64,000 nucleotides of DNA. Origin: Augochlora pura. Its lineage: Eukaryota; Arthropoda; Insecta; Hymenoptera; Halictidae. The translations under genes were made by a program, and so were the position numbers. Positions 24,644-36,412 of the stretch are shown here, one piece after another; positions within the stretch are counted from its first letter, which is position 1, and every line of letters starts with the position of its first letter. The stretch is from the NCBI RefSeq assembly GCF_028453695.1, contig NC_135773.1, positions 16,740,001 to 16,804,000 of the forward strand, in the 5' to 3' direction. The notes under the pieces are model-generated. The model saw nothing but the letters and a program-made list of their open reading frames with translations, did not search any database and was not told where the DNA came from.

Positions 24644-24896
24644 CCAGTTAAGTGTGTTTGACGACTATATCCGTCATGGAGATGTGGCAGGATATTTAAA
24701 TTGTAATTCTGGCGAAAACTAAATTATAGTCGTAAATTTTAATGTATGTAAAATGTTTAGAGGTCAAGACGAAATGAAAAAAATAAATGAAAATTGTAAA
24801 TAATTTGAGCTGGATTCATAACTTCCTTCGTCTTCGCTTGATTATCGCGACATACACTGGTGGGCGCTTAGCAAAGAGATCGTCACAGTTAAACGG
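24644..24896. mobile_element. TTAA-flanked MITE, CCAGTTAAGTGTG family
   Basis: TTAA at 24640-24643 then CCAGTTAAGTGTGTTTGACG; the right end reads ATCGTCACAGTTAAACGG then TTAA at 24897-24900. The reverse complement of the right end (CCGTTTAACTGTGACGAT) pairs with the left end if a few bases are skipped. 253 bp, non-coding. Confidence 0.65.
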
Positions 24897-25041
24897 TTAA
24901 AATGATCGTGAGTAAAAGTCGTGTGTATGCCTGTTTTAATATTGGAGGTATACCTTTTCTTCGGAGTGGAATAAGATGGTATGAAACAATCGTAGATCGA
25001 ATTTTCAGGGGTAATTGTGACTGGAAGACTTTGAGCTTTAA

Positions 25042-25559
25042 CCCTTTCGGTACGAGCGCCGTATACATATATTCGGCATCCATGCGATAAGCGCTATAAT
25101 TAATAGAACTTATATACATATTGTTGCGAACTCCGTTGCCTTCAACCGTTATGCGTCGCCGCATCTTATTTTTTGTCTACGCTATTTACAATTGTGCTCT
25201 GAACAATGTGTGCTCGACGGCTCGATCACAAATGTCGACTGTCCGTCACCACACAATTCCGCGACAACCCTTAGCTTTAGCTATTTCCTTAGGGGTTGTC
25301 CACCTCTGGGCAGTATCGCATTACGGCGACTTGATTTGGACAACTCACCGTTACAATATCTTTTAATATTAAAGCTACAAACAACGCGTTTTAGAAAAAA
25401 AAAACATTGTTTTATTAAGCACAATTCTTATCTAACAATAAGAAAAATCTTCAAACAAAGGATAATTAAATCATGTGCTAAGTGCGAACTTTCAGCGCGT
25501 AATTTTCATTCTCGTACAGCGACAGTGTCACAGCGGATAAGACGCTAATGCCGAAAGTG
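25042..25559. mobile_element. TTAA-flanked element, CCCTTTCGGTACGAGCG family
   Basis: TTAA at 25038-25041 then CCCTTTCGGTACGAGCGCC; the right end GACGCTAATGCCGAAAGTG is followed by TTAA at 25560-25563. 518 bp with inverted termini. The open frames inside (up to 118 codons) do not resemble a transposase, so it is probably non-autonomous. It lies only 141 bases from the previous TTAA element. Confidence 0.75.
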
Positions 25560-25563
25560 TTAA

Positions 25564-26844
25564 ATCCATGGTTCGAGTCAGCTAAGGACATTTATTATAT
25601 GTATTATAAAATTTTTGTGTGCGATCATGGTTATGTTTAGAATAGTATAAGATTTATGGTGGTGAATCCGTTACTTAAGTTAAAGGGGTTATATCTTTTC
25701 AGTCTAAAATTGCTAGTGTTAGTATCAATTAAATCTATAGCTAACGCATTCTTATATATGATCGTCCGAGCGAGGCCAAATAAGTTATTCAATGCATTCT
25801 TAAGAAATTACAGCACACCGAATTTAAACAATTACTGATTTCAGAATTATTGACCTCTTAAAAACACGTCTTTATTCCAGTACATCTCCTGTTAGCGTGT
25901 ACCAGCAACAGCTTCCGAATTGATCAACTTTCGCAATTGTTCCGAGTCGCCGTCGGTCAACCATCCACAATAATCCTTCCGCAAGCATCCCCGATCTGTT
26001 TCCCTCGTACGGCTCGTTTGGCGAGAAGCGAACGATTTCGTTAAAAAGGTACAGATCAAATTTCCGTGCTTTCTCTGTTCAAGTTCCCTCGTGCGCGAGC
26101 TTCCGGGGCAGGCTCATCGGAAAACGACAAAGGAATTATTGAAATTATCGAGAGATTCTCCAGGCTGAGAATGCCGGAGTATCGGCGGATCGGTTGCGCT
26201 CACAACGCGACCGTCAGCGGGTGACTCCCTTTGTCAGAGCCCCCGAGGCGCTTAGGACAATCGCTGCCCGCTGCTACGAATTTTCGAAAACACTGAGTCG
26301 CCTGCAAAAGCCTGCCGACAGGCCTTTGTTCCCCTGTCACCGGCCTCTCTGGAGAACCACGGCCCGTGGATCTTTTGCACCGAGTCGCATTACACCCTTT
26401 TGCCTCCGGAACGCTCCCAGACTCTACCACGGTGTCCTCCGTACGAACTTTTCCGCCATTTCTATCGATTGTGCAACGCTGTCAAAAGTTACAGCAATCC
26501 ATGCATCTCCAAAGGAGGCAAATTTAAGGTATTTTTTGTGGATAACAGCTGTATAGAAAATTTTAATGTTTGGAGGGGTTGTAGATGCACCTTGCAGGTC
26601 TATGCTTTAACTTGTTAAAGGTCAACGTATTTTAAAAGGTTGATTCAACGAAATTACAATTTTAGACATCTAGATCTATACGATTTGATACAGATATATA
26701 TTATCTTACCTATAGGTGACCTGTTGAAAATATGTGTAAAATAATATTTGTAATATTATAATGTTACGCAAGATTAAACTTCAGTGTTTATATTAATCCA
26801 GAACTTGTTTATTATATTCTTTTTTACTCAAGACAAATACAACT
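25564..26844. other. Non-coding stretch with a GC-balanced block
   Basis: AT-rich to about 25860, balanced at 25860-26470, then AT-rich. No gene recognised. Confidence 0.35.
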
Positions 26845-26848
26845 TTAA

Positions 26849-27353
26849 CCCTTAATAACCTAGAGTTTCAATTTTGATACCAATCTTTTAAACCGAATGT
26901 TCACATTACTATTAGTTTTTTTTATAGGTTGGCTGTACGTATTTTACTGTTGTATAATATTCTTTCCAACGAAATTAAAAAAAAAAATCTAATGTCATTA
27001 TTGTTTTATTTTATCTATGAAATATTACTTGCGCGGCAAAGTGAACAAGTAAACACATTTTACTAAAAGTTTTGTTGAATAAAAATTTGATATATTTTCT
27101 TTTTCTGAAGAATATAAATACTTTTGAGGTAAGTGAATATATTATTTTCGCTATGATATAATTATTTTTTATATATCTGATTTCTTTATGGCCTTAATGC
27201 CTGAAGTATCAAAATTGATACCTGTTTTTTTTCTAAATAAATATGTAAAATAAATATTGTGATTTTTTTAGCTATTTTTCTCTTCATCTAGACCCTCAAG
27301 CAAACACAGTAATATTAAAAAAAAATCACTTTCGTAAATCAGGCTACTAAGAG
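26849..27353. mobile_element. TTAA-flanked element with subterminal repeats
   Basis: TTAA at 26845-26848 then CCCTTAATAACCTAG; the right end CAGGCTACTAAGAG is followed by TTAA at 27354-27357. A TTTCAATTTTGATACC block near the left end has an inverted and direct counterpart, GTATCAAAATTGATACC, near 27208. Subterminal repeats of this sort can be transposase-binding sites in DNA transposons (inference here). 505 bp, AT-rich, non-coding. Confidence 0.75.
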
Positions 27354-27416
27354 TTAAGCCGATGTTCAGTTTAATGTTCCATACAGTTCGATCGATACGT
27401 ATTCACGAAATATAAA

Positions 27417-27805
27417 TTGAGCCGCCCAGTGCACACATCGATTAACTCCACTTTTTGAAAAATCTTAAATTTAAGTGTCAAAGCACTTGGTATAGTCATA
27501 ACTTTTTATATTTATAATAACTTTCCTGAATAATAAAGATTAACACCATTAAACGGCAAAATTTTTTTTTTCTTTTTTTTTTTTGGCTATTCTTTCTTGT
27601 TAATTTTATACATTAAATAATATTAATTTTATACATTAAATTATACGTTAAATGACAGCTATATCTGTATTTATTCATTCTACATTATATGTATATGTGA
27701 ATCTATGTTATAACAGGAATTTTAAAAATCAATGTACATCATTTCATCGCGTTTCTCGACTTTTTGTTTTATGGAGTTAGTCGATGTGTGCACTGAACGG
27801 CTCAA
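27417..27805. mobile_element. Inverted-repeat element, TTGAGCCG termini
   Basis: The left end TTGAGCCGCCCAGTGCACAC continues as ATCGATTAACTCCA; the right end carries its reverse complement (TGGAGTTAGTCGATGTG through CGGCTCAA). Terminal inverted repeats are about 34 bp with 3 or 4 mismatches. The AT-rich interior contains a T-rich run near 27562-27585. No TTAA is present; flanks suggest TA or a palindromic AATT site, so the superfamily is open. It lies 60 bases from the preceding TTAA element. Confidence 0.78.
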
Positions 27806-29168
27806 TTGATCTTTGAAGCAATGTATTATTTTGAAATATATATAGTATTATATATAAAATATTATAATGAACTAAAAATAATATAATAAAATAAAAATAA
27901 TATATATTTTTGAATATATATTTAAAAAATAAATACGTGATTAAACATGAAGCATTATTTTCGATCCTATCTCAACAAATTTCACCACCGTAAATTGTTA
28001 CCCTCAAAGGTATATCTTGAGACACTGAACAATAATCGAGCTTTAAACATTGTTTTACAAATGACAGCTGTACGAAAAATCCCAATACATTACATGCGTA
28101 TAGATGCAGTTTTTAAATTCGTATTAAAATTGTTAAATAGCAAAAATGTCGCGTATGCTCATTTCGAAATAATCAAAATTCCGGGAAGTCTGCTTAACAA
28201 TAGATTAAATCATCATCGAATTATTACTGGCACGGTCCCCAATCCTCCCCGATCATCCTTCAGCCACGTGCATTGTCGACGCGAACTTGTCTCGCGTTTC
28301 GCGAACCACTGCCAAAATTTAAATGTCACGGCCTTTGGTATTTGGTTGGCTTGGTGAGCAACATTACACGGAACAGTATCTGTGTGTTTGTTCCGTTCCG
28401 GCTCCGCTAGAAAGTGCAGACGTCGCTTATTGTCTCTGTGGAAGTGGCAGTGGCAGAGCAGGGCCGCTCCTCCGTAAAATTAATTACACTTTTGAGAGCC
28501 GCGGCCGGTTTCGAAAGGGAGCCGGAGAGGGATCGTTCCGACGACGTTCTTGCTGACGCACGGTGTGTATCAGCGGCAGCATCCTCTCTTTCCGAAGCTG
28601 TTAAACTGCTTGCTAGCGCAGAGAAGCAGCCGGGCTAACCCGAGGAACCCGAAGGAAGCCGGAGGCCGCTGAGAAATCGGGACTCCGAGCTCTAATAAAA
28701 AGATATAGAAGGACGATAATGCAGCCTCCAGAAGGTCCTTCGGAGGCACAATGGGATGTATCATGACTGGATGACACGGCCGTTTCTGTCAATGGCTACT
28801 CACAGCCACAGTATTGTACCCTAAGGTCTCTATATCTTCACTCCCACTTCCTATCTCCTTTCGTTCTTGTTTCTCGGCTTGCGGTACATCCTCGATCCTC
28901 TGCGAAAGTCCTCGGTAAATAGTTCATCGTCTGCCCTGTGGATTTTGCCAGGATCCAAGAGATTTTGGCTTGATGATCGGCCGTGCTTATCGACTAGCAT
29001 CGAACCTTAATCAGCAGTGATGTTCGACCTATCTCTTTTCAAGACAGCGAACCAACAGGAAATTAAAAAAACATTTCAGAAGATTTTACAAATTTGATTT
29101 CTTAAAGAAATAGGACTTGTGATAGCTGTTTCACCTTACGCGTTAAATTTTAATTTAAAAATATTACA
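27806..29168. other. Non-coding stretch, AT-rich then GC-rich
   Basis: AT-rich to 28200, GC-rich at 28220-28990 with short overlapping frames on both strands and no recognisable product, then AT-rich. Confidence 0.35.
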
Positions 29169-29314
29169 TATCAACAAACGTTTATTAAAATATATAAAAA
29201 GTTAAGACCATTTTTTAAATTGGATGATAAAATGAACTATATATTTATTTAGTTGTATATTGCAAACGAATCTTCTTGACTTTTTATATATTTTATAATA
29301 AACGTTTGTTGATA
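29169..29314. mobile_element. Short AT-rich inverted-repeat element (146 bp)
   Basis: The left arm starts TATCAACAAACGTTTATTA and the right arm ends TAATAAACGTTTGTTGATA; arms of about 38 bp pair with few mismatches around a 70-base AT-rich centre. TA at each edge is compatible with a Tc1/mariner-type target duplication. A lone AATAAACGTTTGTTG end occurs at about 44601-44615, which supports a dispersed family. Confidence 0.7.
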
Positions 29315-29357
29315 CTATCTTTTATTTATATTCAATGAATCTCCTAGATTATATTTA

Positions 29358-29658
29358 CCTACTAAGCCGGTCAAAATGACCAGTTCCGCATTGTTTATTT
29401 CAAAGTTGCTAAAATTATGAAGTCTATATTTAAAATTTAGTCTTGTTCATTTCACAGAGCATTACCCATTAGTCACCAATGACCAATGTTTTCACTCATT
29501 TCTTGCAAAAATGGATAAACAGAAAATGGTTAAGTGAAGACACATTATTATATCAACATTATTAAAAGAAAGAATGTATTATTATATAAGTTGAGTTTCA
29601 TACACTCAATGAGGACAACTTTTATTTTGCATAAAATTCCACGGTTACACTAGGTAGG
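29358..29658. mobile_element. MITE with TTTA target duplication
   Basis: TTTA at 29354-29357 then CCTACTAAGCCGG; the right end CGGTTACACTAGGTAGG is followed by TTTA at 29659-29662. The termini are imperfect inverted repeats. Just inside the right end lies a reverse copy of the TTTTATGCAAAATAAAAGTTGTC block shared with the TTAGACTGC elements, which suggests nesting or shared ancestry. Confidence 0.6.
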
Positions 29659-29662
29659 TTTA

Positions 29663-30535
29663 ATATTAAGACGATTGTGAATTTGTATAGCGCGTCGCAA
29701 CTATCGACGATGAGAATGATGTAACAGAAATCGTTATCAGACAGTTTCCCAATCGTATCGCGGTACCGATCCAAGAATATACGACGGATAGATCAAAAAT
29801 TGCTCGATGCAGAAGCACATTGAATTCCCGAGGAGCGTCTCTTCGCGTCCGCGAGACAGACACTGGCTCGAACTCCCTTCGAACGGGCCATACATTATTA
29901 GACGTCGCGAACGGAGACTTGGCAGGTTGGCAGGTCGTTCCTGACGCGAACGGTACCACGGTTATAGGGAGCAAGTGCCCGAAGAAGGAGATCCGTATCT
30001 TCACGCTGCGTGCTCGCGTTGCCAGAGATGGAACGCCGACAGCTTGACAAATTACTCCCTGATTCGCGTTTTCGCTAAAATCAATCACCCCGCCGTGCCC
30101 GTGTCACCTTTGCACTCTGCTACGCCGGTAATTGCCAGATTCTCGGCTAATTACGTTCCCCGGCCGCACAATGCAGCCTCGATTAGGTTCTCGCCCAATC
30201 TTTCGGCCTCGCCGCGTCCGTGGCTCGCTTTTTCTTTTCATTAACGAGAATCGAACTGATTGCTGAAAATTCTCCTGCGTGCAGCCCGCATTCTCTCCTG
30301 GCCGTTCTCGAATAACTTTCAGGATGATTGATATCGCCCGACGGAAAAATTCTGGAGAGCACTGGACGGCACAGAGTTTCAGACACAACAGGTTTCGCTT
30401 GGGCGGAGGAAAAATCGTAGGGAAAATCGATAAACGTCTCTCGTGTCTTTTACAATCGCTTAATACCGCTGCAAGATAAAGTCAGATGCTATTTCGTATG
30501 ATTGTGCTGTTAATCCTTGGATACCCTTTATGTCC
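29663..30535. other. GC-balanced non-coding stretch
   Basis: Overlapping open frames of 70-140 codons on both strands with no recognisable domains. Confidence 0.35.
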
Positions 30536-30539
30536 TGTA

Positions 30540-30897
30540 CATGGTGTTCCGAAAGTTACTTGCAATCGGGAAATGAGGGATTCCTGAGGTCATTACAAGT
30601 AACTTCTTCCTTTACAAAAATTGTTTTCGCGGCTTTGTTTACGAGTTATTAACGAAAAACATTGACCAATATGAGGCGACATAGACCTTGTCCAGTTAGT
30701 GGCCCAGTCGCCTCACGTCAGTTGATCTCGCCGCTCATTGGTCATGGTTTTTCGTTAATAACCCGTTAACGGTGCCTCGGAGAACATTTTTGTAAAGGAA
30801 AATGTTATTACAAATGACCTCGGGAATCCCATATTTCAAACCTTTTACAGCAAAAACATTAATTTTGTCTGTGATGCACAAATTGTCCGGCACAGTG
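30540..30897. mobile_element. Long fold-back element, copy 1
   Basis: Two long imperfect inverted arms: a left GCGGCTTTGTTTACGAG / TTATTAACGAAAAACATTG / ACCAAT series is answered on the right by ATTGGTCATGG / TTTTTCGTTAATAACCCG. A matching pair forms the arms of 41682-42046, showing one family. The extreme ends (TGGTGTTCCGAAAG and CCGGCACAGTGTAC) are more diverged than in the second copy and the right arm seems to contain extra bases, so outer limits are approximate. No coding frame. Confidence 0.7.
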
Positions 30898-31375
30898 TAC
30901 ACTACGTACTCTTTAATTAAATTATTATTATTACTATTTATCTATAGATGGACACATAATAATTTAAACATAGAAGTCTAGTATGCATGAAACTGCCGCG
31001 ACACGATTCATCGGATTATGTTATCAAGAGGGTAAATTGGCCGCTTAATAAATAAATAACTAAACAATAATGCAAACAAATACTTCATGTGTGCACTGAG
31101 CCAATGCAATTTTAGCCAACCAAAGATCTGTAGTCTCAGAGGAAAGTTTGCCCGATCCCGATCACTGCGGTTTTTTCACGAGAAGTGTAAATCGTCGGAG
31201 GTTCCTGGAGCACACTTAAGACAATCATGCAGAATCGATTACAGGCACGAGTCCGCCCGGTACAACAGTGTATGATATTCTTAAGGCAATGACCCCAATT
31301 GCGAACGTTCGAAATCGAAGAAGAATACATCTCGGAGGGTTCGTGAGAGAATATCATCACGAGGATCTTGGTCGA
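30898..31375. other. AT-rich to balanced non-coding stretch
   Basis: No gene or clear repeat recognised. Confidence 0.35.
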
Positions 31376-31784
31376 TAATGCCGGGTCCACACTGTTATTC
31401 GAGAAAAGCTCGCGAGCAACTAGTGAGTTGTGCTCGCTAGCAATGCGGACACTTTCGCGAGCAGCAAGCTCGTCAGCGAACAGCGAGCACCGTTTGCTCG
31501 GGAAGAGGTACACGGAGGGACTACTAACGGACATGGAGCATGTTTGTCGCCTTTGTAATAACTTGACTCGTTGGTAACAAGTTAACAGGTTTGCAACAAT
31601 TTGTCGCGTACAAACTCAGAACCGTTCGCGAGCATTCTCCAAGCTGTTCGCGATCTTCAATGCGTTCCGTTGACGTTTTCGTTGGCGAAGGGTTCGCGAC
31701 CTGTCCACGAGCACCTCGCGAACTGCTCGCGAACTGCTCGCGAACTGCCCGCGATCTGTTCTGTCCGGTGTGTACCCGGCATTA
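31376..31784. mobile_element. Inverted-repeat element with GCTCGCGAACT internal repeats
   Basis: The left end TAATGCCGGGTCCACAC and the right end GTGTGTACCCGGCATTA are inverted repeats with one mismatch. The 409-bp body is unusually rich in TTCGCGAGC/GCTCGCGAA motifs: single copies on the left, then three tandem CTCGCGAACTG units near 31713-31748, with variants before and after. They sit in both orientations, so the transcript could fold strongly. TA at both edges fits a TA-inserting element. It overlaps the start of a 273-codon open frame (31591-32412), which is therefore not a host gene start. Confidence 0.75.
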
Positions 31785-32662
31785 CGAGGTAGCTGGTCAA
31801 TCGAGGCAGCGTCGATCGCGGCGGTGCGTGCGTCGATCGGAGGCCTTCCAGCGTGCAATTTCCATCCATAATGCACGGTCGGACAATGTATCGGAGTCGC
31901 GGCGAAAGAAATCGTCCATTCTTCGTCCCGATTTCACGCGTGGGAACAAGGAGAAAGGTCGGTCGGCTGGCGACGCGGTTCTCTATCGGGGAATCGATGG
32001 CGGAAGAACGCGGCGACCGGCTCGCGATGGATACATTAAAAGCCTGAAAAACAGCCGGCCACGGAGAAGGAAAACGAGCGGCCCGTGGAACAATCGCCTA
32101 GGCACAGGTGGAGCGACCATTGTCGGGCGACCAGATAGAAAGGTCGATTCGAAATGCTGCGAAATCGTAGCACGAGGCCTCCGCCCGTTTCAGATCCGAC
32201 GCGGGTGTGTCTCGAAACGAATCACGACTCTTTTCCAACGTTCTCCATCCCGGTCTCCCTCTGTGCGCACGATGAAACGATCGGACCGGATCGTTGCACT
32301 GCTCTACGCCGAGACGTCACGGCTCGTTAACCCACTGGCCCTACACACCTTCCAGGTAGAGGGTGTCGGAAAACTAGGGTACGACGTTGAAAAAATAGTA
32401 GCGATATTCTAGAACTTTCTCACACAAGCCCGATGCTCCGGTGAGATCTTGGTGATCAATAGTCCGAACAATGATCGCACTCGCTGCTCGGTTCTTCGTA
32501 CGCAGATTGCGGCAACGCGATAAAGTATTCGTAGAAGAACATTTGTTTGCCCCGTTGCACATTGTCAATAGAGAATTAAGATTCTATCATCGGCAGCTCG
32601 TAGACACCTGTTCAAACATCCTGTTAGAATTTCATAGAACACTTTATGACCGATTTAGCTCC
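31785..32662. other. GC-rich non-coding stretch
   Basis: Covers the rest of the 31591-32412 open frame. That frame is Arg/Ser-rich, starts inside a transposon and has no recognisable domain, so it is not annotated as coding. Confidence 0.35.
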
Positions 32663-32666
32663 TTAA

Positions 32667-32888
32667 CCCTTTGCGGTCGTAAGTCTATTCGCAGCCACCG
32701 AAAGTGTTCATTTCCTTTTTTTCTTTTTTCAATTCTACATCAGATTGAATCATGTTATTGTGTTAAATATATGTAAACTGTGAAAATGAATTAATAAATT
32801 TGGTTTTTCTTTCTTAATTTTGCATATTATATTGTTTAATTACGACCAGCGTGACACCTATGTGTAAACTTAATACCACCGCAAAGGA
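32667..32888. mobile_element. TTAA-type MITE, CCCTTTGCGGTCG family
   Basis: TTAA at 32663-32666 then CCCTTTGCGGTCGTAAG; the right end TACCACCGCAAAGGA is followed by TAAA (TTAA with one change). 222 bp, AT-rich, non-coding. The orphan end at 5363 (CCCTTTGCGATCG) probably belongs to the same family. Confidence 0.68.
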
Positions 32889-32892
32889 TAAA

Positions 32893-35800
32893 ATCGATTG
32901 GAAGGTTTTGTTTCATGTCATTACACGTTTTAGGTATAATCTTATCATGTCTGTACCGTGTTACGTATGGATGTTTGCCTATTCTTATAAGTCGGAATAT
33001 CGTTCTGTTCCCTCGAGGTCAATATCCGAGTAATCAAACTTTGATTAACAAACACAACATCAAATGTTTCATATTGGTTTATAAAAGGCAACAATGAGAC
33101 ATGCGTACGGATTTCGAACGAGCTTTATTGCAATATAAATGTATCTTTACGATTTGAATAACCGTAAATTAAAAAATTGGTAACCCGACATTTGGATGGG
33201 TTCCGCAGACCTAGTGTTAAGAGTAAATCGTGATCACAGTGTTCAAGATTGGGAGCCAATAGAAACATAGACTCGAGCAGGGAGGTTCACTCGAAGTTGC
33301 CCAAAGGTGAGAATTCTCTGAAAGTAAGATGGCCAAAGGATTCCCGAAGAAATCCTCCCCCGAGGCCGAAGAAAGGAGATAGTGGACCCGCAGCTGCCGG
33401 CTCGTAAAAGCCAATCAAGGGTACCACGCAAGCGGTCGCTTTCAGCGCGTCTTTTAATAAAGCCTGATTCGAGATAGCGCGGTCGGCCTTTCGAGGCGAG
33501 CTGGACGGTGTTAATGGCGTACCAAAAGACAACGGGGGGTGTTCCCGGTGCGCCCGTTGGGGTGAAAAGAGGAAAAAGAAACGTGGCAGCCGCAGGCAAC
33601 CCTACCCCCACCCTGTTGGCCCCGTTCGCCGACCAACCCCCAGGGCGAAGAACTAACTTCTTGACACCGCGGCAACAAGAACAGATAACGATCCCCTAGC
33701 GACGTATGCGTGACACCTAAGCGTTTGTTAGGTCGCGCGATTACCACCGTGAGCTTTCGTTACCTTGACGCTCGTCCGATTTCATTAAACCTGGCTATTC
33801 GCCCGAACAACTTAAGGGTATGTTTCATTTCCTTTGCTTTTAATCTAGCCTGTACCAAGATTCGGAAACTATACTTGGGAGATCCAATCATAGAGATACA
33901 TATTTTATTTGATAATAGTGCTGAATTGATGTTAGATTTAACTAGCTTCAATAATTTTTTAATTTACGATTACTTAGATTGTAAAGATACATTTATGAAA
34001 CATTTCCTTCATGCATATGATAAATGGCAAATATAACAATAGCGCTTGTTCAAAATTAGAATGAATAATTAAATTTATTAAATTTGTTTAAAATAGATTA
34101 TATAGTGTTCTAAGAGTCTTCGACAACATTGTTTCGAGACAAGAAACATCGAAAATAGAGCCTTGTGTTTGCTATACAAGCCGTTACTTTACATTAATGT
34201 TATATCGTAAATTTTATCCATTTATAATTAAAATGAAATTAAATGAAAAGAAAATTACTATCGTAGACTAATTTTCCACTTTTTCAAATGATGCTAATGT
34301 GTTAAAAATGTGAAGAGATTGTCGACCTTTAAAAAATTCAACGAAGTGAAGAAGTTTTCTATAGCCGGTTTATTAATATAATAGACAAATAATAATGCAA
34401 CCGATACAATGAACTACGAAACAATTTATCCAATAGAGTCCCCGTACGCGTCCTTCGGAAATCACAGTAAAAAAACTCGCAGGATTCACGATCTGACCGA
34501 ATGCAATTTAAACGGCATTTTAGACAGTCTCCCGCCAGCGAAATTCTCTGAAACGCAGCAACATTAAATTGCCATCGGAAACAAGCGTGTCTCGTGAATA
34601 TTAAAGATTAGAAAATTTAAGAGAGACCCCCTATAAGTTAGTCGCCTCGACCACGAGACAGGAATGGTGGCGGGAGGGGGAGGGGGGAGGGGAGTCAGAA
34701 GGGAGTGGCAGAGGCAGGGGGTGAGAGGTTCGAGCATGAACAACGATAATCGTCGTCGCCCGTGTCGATCGCCGCGGGTCGATTAATTAAAACGGAGTCG
34801 CATCGATTTCGGGGCCTAGACACCGGTCCACTCCTCCGTATGATAATCGACCGTTTGGCTTTCTTGTAATTAGAAATTTATGCACTAGTTCGCGGGCGTG
34901 TTATTCAAATGTGACAGCAGAGTTCGGGCCGGGGCCACGCGGCCTGTGTACCCGCGGCATAATAATGCGCGATGTTTATGCCCGCAAGCCCGGCCGCCAT
35001 TAATTATCGCCCTAATGGGACGCGGTGGACAACGCGCGTTACACAGTAAAAACTTAGGCTCCCACCCGAACGATCGACGCTCCCCTACAGCCGCGACCAC
35101 CGTTCATAGCAATGTACAGTCCTTTTCGTTTTTGCTATTTCGCTGTTTATTGCCCAGTGAAATTTTGCATTGCACAATGTTGCATCGGCCAGCGCATATT
35201 TGCAGCGGCTGCTCGTTGTTGTTACACGAGACGTTGATGTTTGAACAAGGTTGAGAAATATTTTACTCGGGGAATGAAAATAAAGACAGTAGCAGTTTAT
35301 TGGACATTATCGAATCGATATTTCTTCGAATACAAATTTGTCTAGATAGAAAATTCGAATGAGAATACATTCGTACAGGAATTTATATGGAAAATAATTG
35401 ATTTAAGAAATTAAAAATTGAATGAATAAAGAATTACTTGAACAAGTAGATAAAATAAGAATAAATAGATAGAATCTCGCTTTATTTCACAAACACGCGC
35501 GCGCACACGCTTTATGTACAGAGTAATATCACCTGTACATAAAACCTAGAGACTGCAACGAGTGTATCAGAATTTTCCCAGGTATTTTCCAAGCCGAAAT
35601 AATAAGAAACAACGCCAGGTACTAAAATACCATAAACAAAGACCCCGGTATAACGAACGTGCCGTTGGTGCAATTACGATAAAATCTATTACCAATCATA
35701 TGATAGATAAGTACGACTTTGCAAAGCGTCAAACGCTTTTCTACAAGTTAGATATCTGTTATCGGGAAAGTGACTATCGATCTAAGAACAGAAACGAGAA

Positions 35801-36232
35801 GCGAGAAGTATCGTTACAAAGAAAATGTTTGCATTGCGCGGAACAGCGGATCGTAAAGTTAGCATTGTCTACGCGGTCCGATCGCGCGGAGTGTCGGCTA
35901 ATTGACACGGATCTAGGAACGGTAGCGGAGAGCCCGGAGCCAGTCAATTTCACTTGCTTCGCGATTCGCGCGATTGCTCCGGTTTATTTGCAGCTGATTA
36001 GCCTCGCGTCGGCCGTTTTGTTCCCTTCCTCGTTGTTTATCCTTTTCGCCAGGCTCACCTTTCGATCGGCGCTCGCTCCCATACACGTACGTGTCCACGC
36101 GCACCGAGACACCGGCCGCAGACACGGCCACACGAACTCGCGTTACCGGCCCACACCACGGTCCAATTGTTCTCCGGCGATTCGCAGTCAATTACGCGGC
36201 GGTGCGTGCACGTGATATATTAATAAGTGGAA
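32893..36232. other. Long non-coding stretch with two GC-rich blocks
   Basis: GC-rich at 33240-33780 and 34660-35110, AT-rich elsewhere. 34660-34730 is a G-rich tract (GGGAGGGGGAGGGG type). 34770-35020 combines TTAATTA motifs with GC-rich DNA, a pattern often seen in insect enhancers; function is unproven. TTCCGCAGACCTAGTGTTAA at about 33203-33222 looks like an orphan right end of a TTAA element. The 217-codon frame at 35562-36215 has no recognisable domain. Confidence 0.33.
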
Positions 36233-36321
36233 TATAAATACCCCGTTGTCCGCTCGTACACGCGCGATCCAGGATATAAATAGTCCACGGCTGCTGCGCG
36301 ATCCTGGAATACTAATCAGAC
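36233..36321 (+). promoter_or_regulatory. Candidate TATA-containing core promoter
   Basis: TATAAATA at 36233-36240 and again at 36275-36282 (GGATATAAATAGTCC), followed at 36316 by TCAGAC, a weak match to the arthropod initiator, and then by a CT-rich leader-like tract. The second TATA box lies between CCAGGAT and ATCCTGG, a 7-base inverted repeat. The spacing from TATA to the TCAGAC element (about 43 bases) is longer than the usual 30, and no coding exon is recognised downstream, so this is only a candidate. Confidence 0.25.
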
Positions 36322-36349
36322 ACACCGTGTGCAGTTTACATCGCATACA

Positions 36350-36412
36350 ACTCTCTCTCCCTCTCTTCCTCTAGCTCTATCTATCCATCTATCTATCTCT
36401 CTTTCGCACGCG
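36350..36412. repeat. (CT)n and (ATCT)n microsatellite
   Basis: CTCTCTCT followed by CTATCTATC units. Confidence 0.9.

Noticed and set aside
31591..32412. 273-codon plus-strand frame
   Set aside because: Starts inside the inverted-repeat element 31376-31784; Arg/Ser-rich with no domain.
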